Positions 48,586 to 55,586 of a stretch of DNA of 64,000 nucleotides are shown here, piece by piece. The DNA comes from Methylohalobius sp964654415 (lineage in GTDB: Bacteria > Pseudomonadota > Gammaproteobacteria > Methylococcales > Methylothermaceae). The notes below the pieces were generated by a model. It was not told the DNA's origin. It was given only the letters and a program-made list of their open reading frames with translations, and made no database searches. Position 1 is the first letter of the stretch. Every line of letters begins with the position of its first letter. Location: positions 1 through 64,000 of the forward strand of contig CAZZIP010000004.1 in assembly GCA_964654415.1 (NCBI GenBank), read 5' to 3'. Made by a program: the position numbers and the translations under genes.

Positions 48586-48599
48586 TTGCTTTAGATCAA
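48586..48599. promoter_or_regulatory. Candidate FNR/ANR-type box between DUF2244-ctaC and ctaG
   Basis: TTGCTTTAGATCAA has an exact ATCAA half-site and TTGnT on the other side. It lies 11 bases before the ctaG start and about 43 bases upstream of a possible transcription start of the divergent DUF2244-ctaCDE operon, near the class II activator position. The rest of the 104-base gap has no other clear element. Confidence 0.35.
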
Positions 48600-48610
48600 A
48601 CGGGTAATCA

Positions 48611-49540
48611 ATGGTCACAATACGCTCCCTTTTGGCGATTTCCATTTCCCTGTTTGCATCGCTTTCCCCGCTTGAGACAACAAGCGCTCATAGTGCTTTT
48701 CAGGAAAAAGACAATTTCTGGTTTGCCTGGCATTTCACCTCAGGAATCGCCTTGCCGCTTATTCTGATTGTTTTTACCTACCTGAGAGGATGGCAAAAAC
48801 GTCTACGACAAAAAAAACCCATACCTATTGGCCGAACCATCGCATTCTTTACAGGAATGGGTTGTTTCTTAGTCGCGCTTCAATCGCCTATTGAACCGCT
48901 TTCCGAGCATTTTCTATTCATCCACCAGCTCGAGCATATGCTGCTTCGGGTCTTTGGACCGCTCTTTACCATTTTTGCCATGCCTTTGACCCCACTGCTG
49001 CAGGGATTGCCCTTCTGGTTTCGCCACTGGGTTTTGGCCCCTTTGATCCGTCATTCTTGGACAAAGGCCGTCTATGGCTTTCTCAGCCATCCAGTAGTCG
49101 CCTCCGTGCTGTTCGTCTGGGCGATGGTCTTTTGGCAGATTCCTCCCGTTCACGACGCTTCAGTGCAAAACGAACTGCTGCATGACCTGATGCACCTGAG
49201 CTTGATCCTCACCGGATTTTTCTTCTGGTGGCTGATCGCCGATCCTCGCGGTCCGCGCGCAAGACTGCCCTATTCTTTGCGGCTCGTGGTCCTTTGGGTG
49301 GTAACGGTGCCAGACGCTTTGGTGGGGGCATTTGTCACTTTGGCGAGATACCCCCTCTATCAAGTCTACGATGTCATGGGCGGACGCTGGGGGATCGACC
49401 GCCTGCTCGACCAGCAGTTGGGAGGCATCGTGATGTGGAGCGACGCGATGATGGGAGTAATCGGCATGGCGGTAGTGTTCTTGCTTTGGATCCGAGAGGG
49501 AAACCCACGTAAGAGCACAACGCGTTGCGCCTCTACTTAA
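48611..49540 (+). CDS. caa3-type cytochrome oxidase assembly factor CtaG
   Basis: A 309-residue protein with a signal-like N-terminus and about seven membrane helices. Family motifs include FWFAWHFTSGIALPLILIVF, HFLFIHQLEHMLLRVFGPL with the conserved histidines, QNELLHDLMHLSLILTGFFF and LDQQLGGIVMWSDAMMG. It belongs to the Caa3_CtaG family, which is unrelated to Cox11 despite the shared name. In Bacillus it is needed for an active caa3 oxidase, and it probably supplies copper to subunit I. It may do the job of Cox11 here. It overlaps bioC by eight bases. Confidence 0.92.
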   Translation: MVTIRSLLAISISLFASLSPLETTSAHSAFQEKDNFWFAWHFTSGIALPLILIVFTYLRGWQKRLRQKKPIPIGRTIAFFTGMGCFLVALQSPIEPLSEHFLFIHQLEHMLLRVFGPLFTIFAMPLTPLLQGLPFWFRHWVLAPLIRHSWTKAVYGFLSHPVVASVLFVWAMVFWQIPPVHDASVQNELLHDLMHLSLILTGFFFWWLIADPRGPRARLPYSLRLVVLWVVTVPDALVGAFVTLARYPLYQVYDVMGGRWGIDRLLDQQLGGIVMWSDAMMGVIGMAVVFLLWIREGNPRKSTTRCAST

Positions 49541-50297
49541 CCGCCCACCCATAAACCGGGACAAAACTGGCTTCAATCTCCCCTTCGCCATACGCAGCGA
49601 TCAGCTTAGCCAAAGCTTTCTTACCCAACAGGTGGCGGGGACGTTCTAAAGTAACATTATGCGCCCCGATTCCCTTGATCTCCTCAAGTAAAGCCAATAC
49701 CGAAGGAAAGCGCCGCAGGATCGTTTCCTCCTCGATGCGCCATTGGGAAAACCCCGCCCGCTTCAAAGCATCGCTGAAGAACTCCGGCGCGACAAACCGG
49801 TTCACGTGGGTGTACCCATCGACTTTGAGCCACGCCTGGCGTAATTCTTCCAGAGTCCCTGCCGCGAATGCACTAAATAGCATGATGCCTCCGGGGCAGA
49901 GAACGCGCCCCATCTCGCTCAATGCCCGAGCTGGGTCAAGACACCATTGCAAGGCGAGGTTGGTCACAATCAAGCCGGCGCAAGCCTCGATTAACGGTAA
50001 ATCTTCTATATCCCCAACCAAAAAACTAGGCTCCTTGCCTAACCGGCAGCGCGCCTGATGCAGCATGCCCTCGGAGATGTCCACGAGCAGCAAGGGCCGG
50101 CACGGATAGCGCTGTGCGATCACTCGGGCACACCAACCGGTTCCCGCCCCGAGGTCTAACAACCAACCGGGTGGTGGATTTTCTGGCAAGGCTGCCAGCA
50201 AACGCTCAGCTACGCGCCGCTGTAAACCGGCCAAGCGGTCGTAGCTTGGCGCGGCACGGTCGAAGGAACGCCGCATCCAAGTCTTGTTCCAGCTCAC
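49533..50297 (-). CDS. bioC: Malonyl-ACP O-methyltransferase BioC
   Basis: A protein of about 254 residues that methylates malonyl-ACP to start pimelate synthesis for biotin. The N-terminal RSFDRAAPSYDRLAGLQRRV is typical of BioC, followed by SAM motif LLDLGAGTGWCARVIAQRY and LLLVDISEGMLHQAR. IKGIGAHNVT near residue 215 matches the family. The GTG at 50297 overlaps the bioH stop as GTGA and has GGAG upstream; a GTG at 50312 would add five residues. Confidence 0.95.
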   Translation of the reverse strand: MSWNKTWMRRSFDRAAPSYDRLAGLQRRVAERLLAALPENPPPGWLLDLGAGTGWCARVIAQRYPCRPLLLVDISEGMLHQARCRLGKEPSFLVGDIEDLPLIEACAGLIVTNLALQWCLDPARALSEMGRVLCPGGIMLFSAFAAGTLEELRQAWLKVDGYTHVNRFVAPEFFSDALKRAGFSQWRIEEETILRRFPSVLALLEEIKGIGAHNVTLERPRHLLGKKALAKLIAAYGEGEIEASFVPVYGWAVK

Positions 50298-51055
50298 GCC
50301 GCCAATCTCCACGCCAGCGCTGCCAGTTCCTCTGCATGCGACAGAAACGGCGCATGGCCTGCGCCTTCCAAGATCGCCAGCTGAGCTCGCGGCAAGCCTG
50401 CCGCCAGCCGCCTGGTAGCTGCTGCTGGCACCAATCGATCCTCACTTCCCGCCACAACCGCCACCGGACAGCCAATTTCCGCCAGCTCCTGGCGCAAGTC
50501 GGTCTGGCGCAGAATCTCCAAACCCTGCCTGAGCACCATTGGCGCCGGGGCAGGGTAACTTTCCCAAGCAGTACGTAGGCGACGCAGAAGTCCCATCGCC
50601 CCAGCCGCCCCAAGGCAGTTTAACGCCAGAAAGCGATACATCGTCGCCTGGGACTGGGTCTCTACGCCCAATGCGAAAGATTCAAACATCGCCGGTGCCA
50701 TCCCTGGCCAATCGCTCTCGGCGATGAATCTGGGATTGGTCGCCACCAACACCAGAGCGGCAACTTTGGCGGGATAACGCCGGGCTAACTCTAGGGCTAC
50801 CTGCCCCCCCAACGACCAGCCTAACCACAGCGCCCTACCCGGGATTAACTCAGCAAGCGCCTCGGCAGTAGCGACCAAGGTCCACTCCGCCCAGGCCGGG
50901 CTCAAGCCGTGACCGGGAAGATCCACCCAGGTGACGCAAAAATTCGCCGCCAGACGTTCGGCAAACTCCCGCCACACGCCGGAGTGCATCGCCCAACCGG
51001 GGATCAAAACCAGTCGCGGCCCGCGGCCTAAGGTCGAACTGCTGAGGACCCGCAT
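50294..51055 (-). CDS. bioH: Pimeloyl-ACP methyl ester esterase BioH
   Basis: A 253-residue alpha/beta hydrolase that removes the methyl ester added by BioC. The oxyanion segment LVLIPGWAMHSGVW, the nucleophile elbow LGWSLGGQVALELARR, the acid in VVAGSEDRLVP and the catalytic His in EGAGHAPFLSH are intact. The ATG at 51055 overlaps bioF by 28 bp. The longer frame upstream is antisense-free but lies within bioF and lacks family similarity. Confidence 0.95.
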   Translation of the reverse strand: MRVLSSSTLGRGPRLVLIPGWAMHSGVWREFAERLAANFCVTWVDLPGHGLSPAWAEWTLVATAEALAELIPGRALWLGWSLGGQVALELARRYPAKVAALVLVATNPRFIAESDWPGMAPAMFESFALGVETQSQATMYRFLALNCLGAAGAMGLLRRLRTAWESYPAPAPMVLRQGLEILRQTDLRQELAEIGCPVAVVAGSEDRLVPAAATRRLAAGLPRAQLAILEGAGHAPFLSHAEELAALAWRLAA

Positions 51056-52212
51056 AAGCTGTGCGCCAACGCTTCCAGCAATCTGTCGATTTGGATTTCG
51101 CTGTGAGCAGCGGTCAAAGTAATGCGCAGGCGGGCAGTCCCGGCCGGCACCGTCGGTGGTCGGATCGCCGCTACCCAAAAACCTAAATCCCACAGCTTCC
51201 GGCTAACCTCCAAGGCACTTTCGCTGCTGCCCAAAAGAAGCGGTTGGATCGGGGTCGCAGAAGGCAAAATCGGCAAGCCAAGCGCCTGAGCGCCTGCCCG
51301 AAAGCGCTCGATTAGCGCCTTAAGGCGCGCGCGCCGCCAGCTTTCCCGCTGAACTAAGCGCAGGCTGGCACGTGCCGCTTCGGCTACCGCTGGCGGCAGC
51401 GCGGTAGTATAAATGTAAGTGCGCGCCTCTTGGATCAGGAAATCGATCAGATTTTCCCCGCCCGCTACGAACGCGCCGAACACTCCCAGCGCCTTGCCCA
51501 AGGTAGCCATCAAGATCGGTACTTCCCGGCATCCTAGGCCGAGGTGTTCCAGGGTGCCCGTTCCCCGCTCCCCCAACACTCCGAAACCGTGGGCGTCGTC
51601 CACATACAACCAGCACCCATAGCGCCGAGCCAGCTCAGAGAGCTCAGGCAAGGGCGCCAGATCCCCATCCATGCTGAATACCCCATCGGTGACGATCATG
51701 GCGCGCTGAGGACAAGCTTTAATTAGCGCCTCCAAGGCCTTACTGTCCTTGTGGGGATAACGCTTGAGCCGGGCGCCAGCTAAACGCGCGCCATCCAATA
51801 GGGAAGCGTGGTTAAGGCGATCTTCCAACACCCAATCGCCGCGCCCGGTCAAAGCAGCAATCACGCCAAGGTTGGCCTGATACCCAGTAGAAAAGACGAG
51901 CGCCCCCGGGCGTCCAGTAAACTCAGCCAACTCTTCCTCTAACGCGTAATGGGGCGCCATGTGGCCACAGATCAGATGAGAAGCGCCGCTGCCTGTGCCA
52001 TACGCCGCTGCACCCTGTTGGAAGGCGCGGATCACCTCCGGATGGGCCGCCAGGCCCAGATAGTCGTTGCTGCAGAAGTTCACCCGCTTGCGGCCGGATA
52101 CGACAACCTCTGTCCCCTGCGGGCTCTCCACTAACAAGCGAGTGCGGTATAGGCCAGAGGTCCTGCGGCGCGCTAGGCGCTCGCCAAGCCTCCGCTCCAA
52201 CTCAGCCGGCAT
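51028..52212 (-). CDS. bioF: 8-amino-7-oxononanoate synthase BioF
   Basis: A 394-residue PLP enzyme that condenses pimeloyl-ACP (or pimeloyl-CoA) with alanine. Family features are NFCSNDYLGLAAHPEVIRAF, GSGASHLICGHMAPHYALEE, LYVDDAHGFGVLGERG with the PLP-ring Asp/His, and the lysine in LMATLGKALGVFGAFV. It overlaps bioB by 11 bp and bioH by 28 bp. Confidence 0.97.
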   Translation of the reverse strand: MPAELERRLGERLARRRTSGLYRTRLLVESPQGTEVVVSGRKRVNFCSNDYLGLAAHPEVIRAFQQGAAAYGTGSGASHLICGHMAPHYALEEELAEFTGRPGALVFSTGYQANLGVIAALTGRGDWVLEDRLNHASLLDGARLAGARLKRYPHKDSKALEALIKACPQRAMIVTDGVFSMDGDLAPLPELSELARRYGCWLYVDDAHGFGVLGERGTGTLEHLGLGCREVPILMATLGKALGVFGAFVAGGENLIDFLIQEARTYIYTTALPPAVAEAARASLRLVQRESWRRARLKALIERFRAGAQALGLPILPSATPIQPLLLGSSESALEVSRKLWDLGFWVAAIRPPTVPAGTARLRITLTAAHSEIQIDRLLEALAHSLCGSSAVRP

Positions 52213-53185
52213 CGCTGTCCAAATACAACCCTAGCCGCTCGAATAAACGGCGGTCGGCCTCACTGTCAGGGTTGGCGGTAGTCAAAAGCTTTTCGCCGTA
52301 GAATACCGAATTGGCTCCGGCCAAGAAGCATAACGCTTGAAGCTCATCGCTCATCGCCGTGCGCCCAGCAGACAACCGAACCCTCGATGCGGGCATCAGG
52401 ATCCTTGCCACCGCCACCGTCCGCACGAATTCGAACGGATCGATAGGCTCGGTACCATAGAGCGGAGTCCCTTCCACCTGAACCAGCAGGTTGATGGGGA
52501 CGCTCTCAGGATGGCGAGGCAAATTGGCAAGCTGCTTTAGCAGTGCCGCCCGGTCGGCGCGGCTTTCTCCCATGCCGACGATCCCGCCGCAGCAAACGTG
52601 AATACCCGCCTCGCGCACATGCTGCAGCGTATCGAGACGATCTTGATAGGTCCGGGTGGTGATGATCCTGGGATAAAACTCCGGCGAAGTATCCAAATTG
52701 TGATTGTAGTAATCCAATCCCGCCTGTTTCAGACGCTTGGCCTGCGCTTGGGTAAGCATACCAAGGGTCATACAAGTCTCAAGCCCTAGGGCTTTCACCG
52801 CCGCCACCATCTCCGCCAACTGCTCCAGATCGCGGTCCTTGGGCGCGCGCCAAGCCGCCCCCATGCAGAAGCGGCTGGCGCCCTTGGCTTTAGCCAGTTG
52901 CGCTGCAGCGACGACTTCCTCCAAAGGAAGTAACTGCCCGCGATCGAGGCCAGTGTCATAACGCCCGCTCTGGGGACAATAAGCACAATCCTCAGGGCAT
53001 CCGCCGGTTTTGATCGAAAGCAGCGTGCTGACCTGGATTTGCTTGGGATCGAAATAGCGCCGGTGGACCGTCTGAGCGAGATAGATCAGCTCGGGGAAAG
53101 GGAGTTCGTACAGCGCCAGCACTTCTTGCTCGCTCCAATCGTGACGCAATCGGTTTGGGGAAATCTCGGCGTGGAAAACCGCCAT
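52202..53185 (-). CDS. bioB: Biotin synthase BioB
   Basis: A 327-residue radical SAM enzyme that inserts sulfur into dethiobiotin. The radical SAM cysteines are in GGCPEDCAYCPQSGRY. YYNHNLDTSPEFYPRIITTR and CCGGIVGMGESRADRA carry the conserved cysteines and SAM contacts, and VRLSAGRTAM has the arginine ligand of the [2Fe-2S] cluster. It is the first gene of bioB-F-H-C. No bioA or bioD is in the window. A near-consensus promoter lies upstream. Confidence 0.98.
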   Translation of the reverse strand: MAVFHAEISPNRLRHDWSEQEVLALYELPFPELIYLAQTVHRRYFDPKQIQVSTLLSIKTGGCPEDCAYCPQSGRYDTGLDRGQLLPLEEVVAAAQLAKAKGASRFCMGAAWRAPKDRDLEQLAEMVAAVKALGLETCMTLGMLTQAQAKRLKQAGLDYYNHNLDTSPEFYPRIITTRTYQDRLDTLQHVREAGIHVCCGGIVGMGESRADRAALLKQLANLPRHPESVPINLLVQVEGTPLYGTEPIDPFEFVRTVAVARILMPASRVRLSAGRTAMSDELQALCFLAGANSVFYGEKLLTTANPDSEADRRLFERLGLYLDSDAG

Positions 53186-53225
53186 GGCGCACTCCTTAAG
53201 CTCGTTTTACACTCAAATCAAAGCG

Positions 53226-53253
53226 ATCATAGAGCAAAATCAACCGCTGTCAA
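53226..53253 (-). promoter_or_regulatory. Sigma-70 promoter of the bioBFHC operon
   Basis: On the minus strand a perfect TTGACA (-35) and TATGAT (-10) are separated by 16 bases, the best promoter match in the window. Transcription would begin near 53218, about 33 bases before the bioB ATG. The plus-strand sequence TCAACCGCTGTCAACC is a direct repeat across the -35 and could be a repressor site, though it does not match the BirA operator. Confidence 0.65.
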
Positions 53254-53268
53254 CCAAAATGGGGACGT

Positions 53269-53958
53269 GTGATTAACCGTTGGCTGAAATTCATCCAGAA
53301 CCTGATGTCTCCTTGCCGCTGTCTGTTGTGCGACACTCCAAGCCAGACCGGCGCCGAGGTATGCCAAATTTGCTTTAACGAACTGCCTTGGCTGGAGCAT
53401 TCTTGCTGGCGGTGCGCGCTCCCCTTGAGCAATTCCGACCTGATCTGTGGTGCCTGTCTCTCCAAGCCGCCTGGCTTCGATCGGACCCAGGCTCTCTGGC
53501 ACTACCTACCCCCAGTGACAGGATTGATCCATGCCTTAAAATTCCAAAGGCGACAGGATCTCGCCCGCCCCTTAGGAGAAATGCTGGCCGGTTGCCTTCG
53601 ACCTTCGCCTTTACCCGATTGTCTGGTGCCAGTTCCCCTCCACCCGACCCGCTACCGCGCGCGGGGATTCAACCAGGCCCTAGAGATCGCCCGCCCGATT
53701 GCCAACCGACTCAAAATCCCCTTGTGCCCGAAATTGTGCCGCCGGATTCGCATCACTCCGCCGCAACGCATGCTCTATGCCGAGGAGCGGCGCAGGAACC
53801 TGCGCGGGGCTTTTCAAGCCACAACCGAGCTAAGCGGCCGCCACATCGCAATCGTCGACGACGTACTGACTACCGGCGCCACCGCGCATGAAGTCGCCAC
53901 TGCCCTGAAACGGGCGGGAGCCGCCCACGTCGAAGTCTGGGTCTTGGCGCGCGCCTGA
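53269..53958 (+). CDS. comF: ComF-family competence/phosphoribosyltransferase-like protein
   Basis: A 229-residue protein. The N-terminus has a zinc-ribbon-like set of cysteines (CRCLLCDTPS, VCQICFNELPW, CWRCALPL and CGACLSKPP). The C-terminal phosphoribosyltransferase domain has LVPVPLHPTRYRARGFNQAL and the PRPP loop VDDVLTTGATAHEVATAL. ComF proteins take part in DNA uptake. With dprA it hints at natural competence. The start is a GTG with GGGG upstream, and the gene is divergent from bioB. Confidence 0.94.
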   Translation: MINRWLKFIQNLMSPCRCLLCDTPSQTGAEVCQICFNELPWLEHSCWRCALPLSNSDLICGACLSKPPGFDRTQALWHYLPPVTGLIHALKFQRRQDLARPLGEMLAGCLRPSPLPDCLVPVPLHPTRYRARGFNQALEIARPIANRLKIPLCPKLCRRIRITPPQRMLYAEERRRNLRGAFQATTELSGRHIAIVDDVLTTGATAHEVATALKRAGAAHVEVWVLARA

Positions 53959-53981
53959 TGCTCAAAACCGTGCGAGCGGTC

Positions 53982-53997
53982 ACAGTCTAGCGACTGT
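53982..53997 (+). other. Short hairpin after comF
   Basis: ACAGTCTAGCGACTGT forms a 6-bp stem with a TAGC loop, 24 bases after the comF stop. There is no T run after it, so it is at best a rho-dependent or processing signal. Confidence 0.3.
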
Positions 53998-54047
53998 TGG
54001 TAGTCCAAACTCTAGTTGCGTTGATTGTATTCAGGCGAGGTGTTGCC

Positions 54048-54173
54048 ATGTCCGAAGTTGAAATCATCCTGATCGGTTTTTTCCTGGGAACAGTGCTGAC
54101 CAGCATCGGTTATTGCTGGTTGCATTTTCACCGTTACCGCGTTTCAGTCCAACAAGTCGAGCGCGATTCCTAG
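54048..54173 (+). CDS. Putative 41-residue single-span membrane peptide
   Basis: The frame begins MSEVEIILIGFF, continues LGTVLTSIGYCWLHFH and ends RYRVSVQQVERDS. It has one hydrophobic helix and a basic segment after it, consistent with an N-out or N-in small membrane peptide. GGCGAGG lies about nine bases upstream of the ATG, a good ribosome site. The last 30 bp overlap the end of convergent ubiA. I do not recognise a family. It could be a chance frame, but the site and composition favour a real gene. Confidence 0.5.
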   Translation: MSEVEIILIGFFLGTVLTSIGYCWLHFHRYRVSVQQVERDS

Positions 54174-55004
54174 GAAAACCACCGCTCCAACCCAGTTGTT
54201 GTTCAGGAATGCCTGAAAATAGGCCGTTTTATCCTGGCTGCGGATAAGAGACTGCTGGTACACTGCTAGCCCCGCCACTATGGCAAGAGCCAGCCAGTAC
54301 CAGCCTCCCAGTCCTGCCAACTGCCCTACCCAGCCCAACGCAGCCAGCATTGCCGCCTGAATGGCAGCGACGATCCAGGCGCAGAAGCGCCCGAACAGGA
54401 TCGCACTCGACTTGACCCCGATCTTCAAATCGTCTTCTCGGTCTACCATCGCATACATTGTGTCGTAGACAAGCGCCCACAGCACCGTCGCCAGGAGCAA
54501 CCACCAGCCGACCGCTGGGATCGATCCGGTCTGGGCGGCAAACGCCATCGGCACCGCCCAACCAAAAGCCAGTCCCAGATAAGCTTGCGGCAGATGGGTA
54601 ATGCGCTTCATGAACGGATAAGAAGCAGCCAGAAACAAAGCCACGAATGCCAGCGCAACGGTCAAACGGTTGAGCTGGAGCACCAACCACAACGCCAACA
54701 GACACAATGCTCCGAACAACGCCAATGCCTCTCTCGGCGTGACTCGCCCGGCAGCGATGGGCCGATCCCGGGTGCGGGATACGTGAGGGTCAAAATGACG
54801 GTCGGCGTAATCGTTGATCACACAGCCTGCAGCCCGCATCAGGACCACGCCCAACACGAACACTATCAGGACCTTGCCGTCCGGCCTTCCTTGCCCGGCG
54901 ATCCAAAGCGCCCATAGGGTCGGCCAAAGGAGCAAAAAGATCCCGATCGGGCGGTGGAAGCGCATCAAATACCAGTATTGGATCAGACGTTCACGCCACT
55001 CCAT
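54144..55004 (-). CDS. ubiA: 4-hydroxybenzoate polyprenyltransferase UbiA
   Basis: A 286-residue membrane prenyltransferase that attaches the isoprenoid tail to 4-hydroxybenzoate in ubiquinone synthesis. The first aspartate motif is INDYADRHFDPHVSRTRDRP and the second is YDTMYAMVDREDDLKIGVKS. FHRPIGIFLLLWPTLWALW is the usual first helix. The ATG at 55004 has GGAGGC upstream and overlaps ubiC by 14 bp. It completes the short pathway begun by UbiC. Confidence 0.97.
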   Translation of the reverse strand: MEWRERLIQYWYLMRFHRPIGIFLLLWPTLWALWIAGQGRPDGKVLIVFVLGVVLMRAAGCVINDYADRHFDPHVSRTRDRPIAAGRVTPREALALFGALCLLALWLVLQLNRLTVALAFVALFLAASYPFMKRITHLPQAYLGLAFGWAVPMAFAAQTGSIPAVGWWLLLATVLWALVYDTMYAMVDREDDLKIGVKSSAILFGRFCAWIVAAIQAAMLAALGWVGQLAGLGGWYWLALAIVAGLAVYQQSLIRSQDKTAYFQAFLNNNWVGAVVFLGIALDLLD

Positions 55005-55569
55005 CGCCTGCCTCCAACGCAAACACGGCCGGCAGAAAGAACTCGCTCACCAGCAGGGGAAGATCCGGACCGGTCAGGTACAGCGTCCGGCGTCCCCAGC
55101 GCGGACGCGGCCCAGGAAAAGCAAGCCAGCAAGTAGGATTCAGGCAGCTCCATGCTATGTTTACCCGTTTTACCCCAGGAAGACTGAACAGCAACTCACC
55201 CAAGGGACGAGTGCCCAAGCAGGTGAATCGTTTCCCCCAGCCGGTCACAGTTGCGGTCGGGGCTACCGTGCGGGCGAGCAACAACTGCCTGCCGGCAGCC
55301 TCGAGCGCCACTTCTCGAATCCAAACCCGCCGACTCCGGCGCATCTGCAACTCAGCCGCCTCACTTAGAAACGCTCTGCCCCAGTCCTGATACAGCACTT
55401 GGACCCGGATCGGTCCAGCCAACGCCTGAAGGCGCGCGGTCAGAGAGCCGGATTCGGCCAGCCAGTCCCGCACCGACCGATGAATCCGGCGGGCACGTGG
55501 CGAGTGCACCGAAAACCAGGCAGGTTCGGCCGCCAAGAGCAGGCTACGGGAAGCTCGGGTCAAATCCAC
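54991..55569 (-). CDS. ubiC: Chorismate pyruvate-lyase UbiC
   Basis: A 192-residue protein of the chorismate lyase family, which releases pyruvate from chorismate to give 4-hydroxybenzoate. Recognisable parts are WLAESGSLTARLQALAG, VWIREVALEAAGRQLLLART and TRPLGELLFS, followed by WGRRTLYLTGPDLPLLVSEF and a final FFLPA. It is more divergent than its neighbours, but coupling to ubiA supports the call. The start is a GTG at 55569; a later start is possible. Confidence 0.9.
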   Translation of the reverse strand: MDLTRASRSLLLAAEPAWFSVHSPRARRIHRSVRDWLAESGSLTARLQALAGPIRVQVLYQDWGRAFLSEAAELQMRRSRRVWIREVALEAAGRQLLLARTVAPTATVTGWGKRFTCLGTRPLGELLFSLPGVKRVNIAWSCLNPTCWLAFPGPRPRWGRRTLYLTGPDLPLLVSEFFLPAVFALEAGDGVA

Positions 55570-55586
55570 AAGAGCAGATCGCGCTG

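Noticed and set aside
53226..53253. BirA operator at the bio promoter
   Set aside because: The direct TCAACC repeat does not fit the spaced inverted repeat TTGTAAAC-N16-GTTTACAA.
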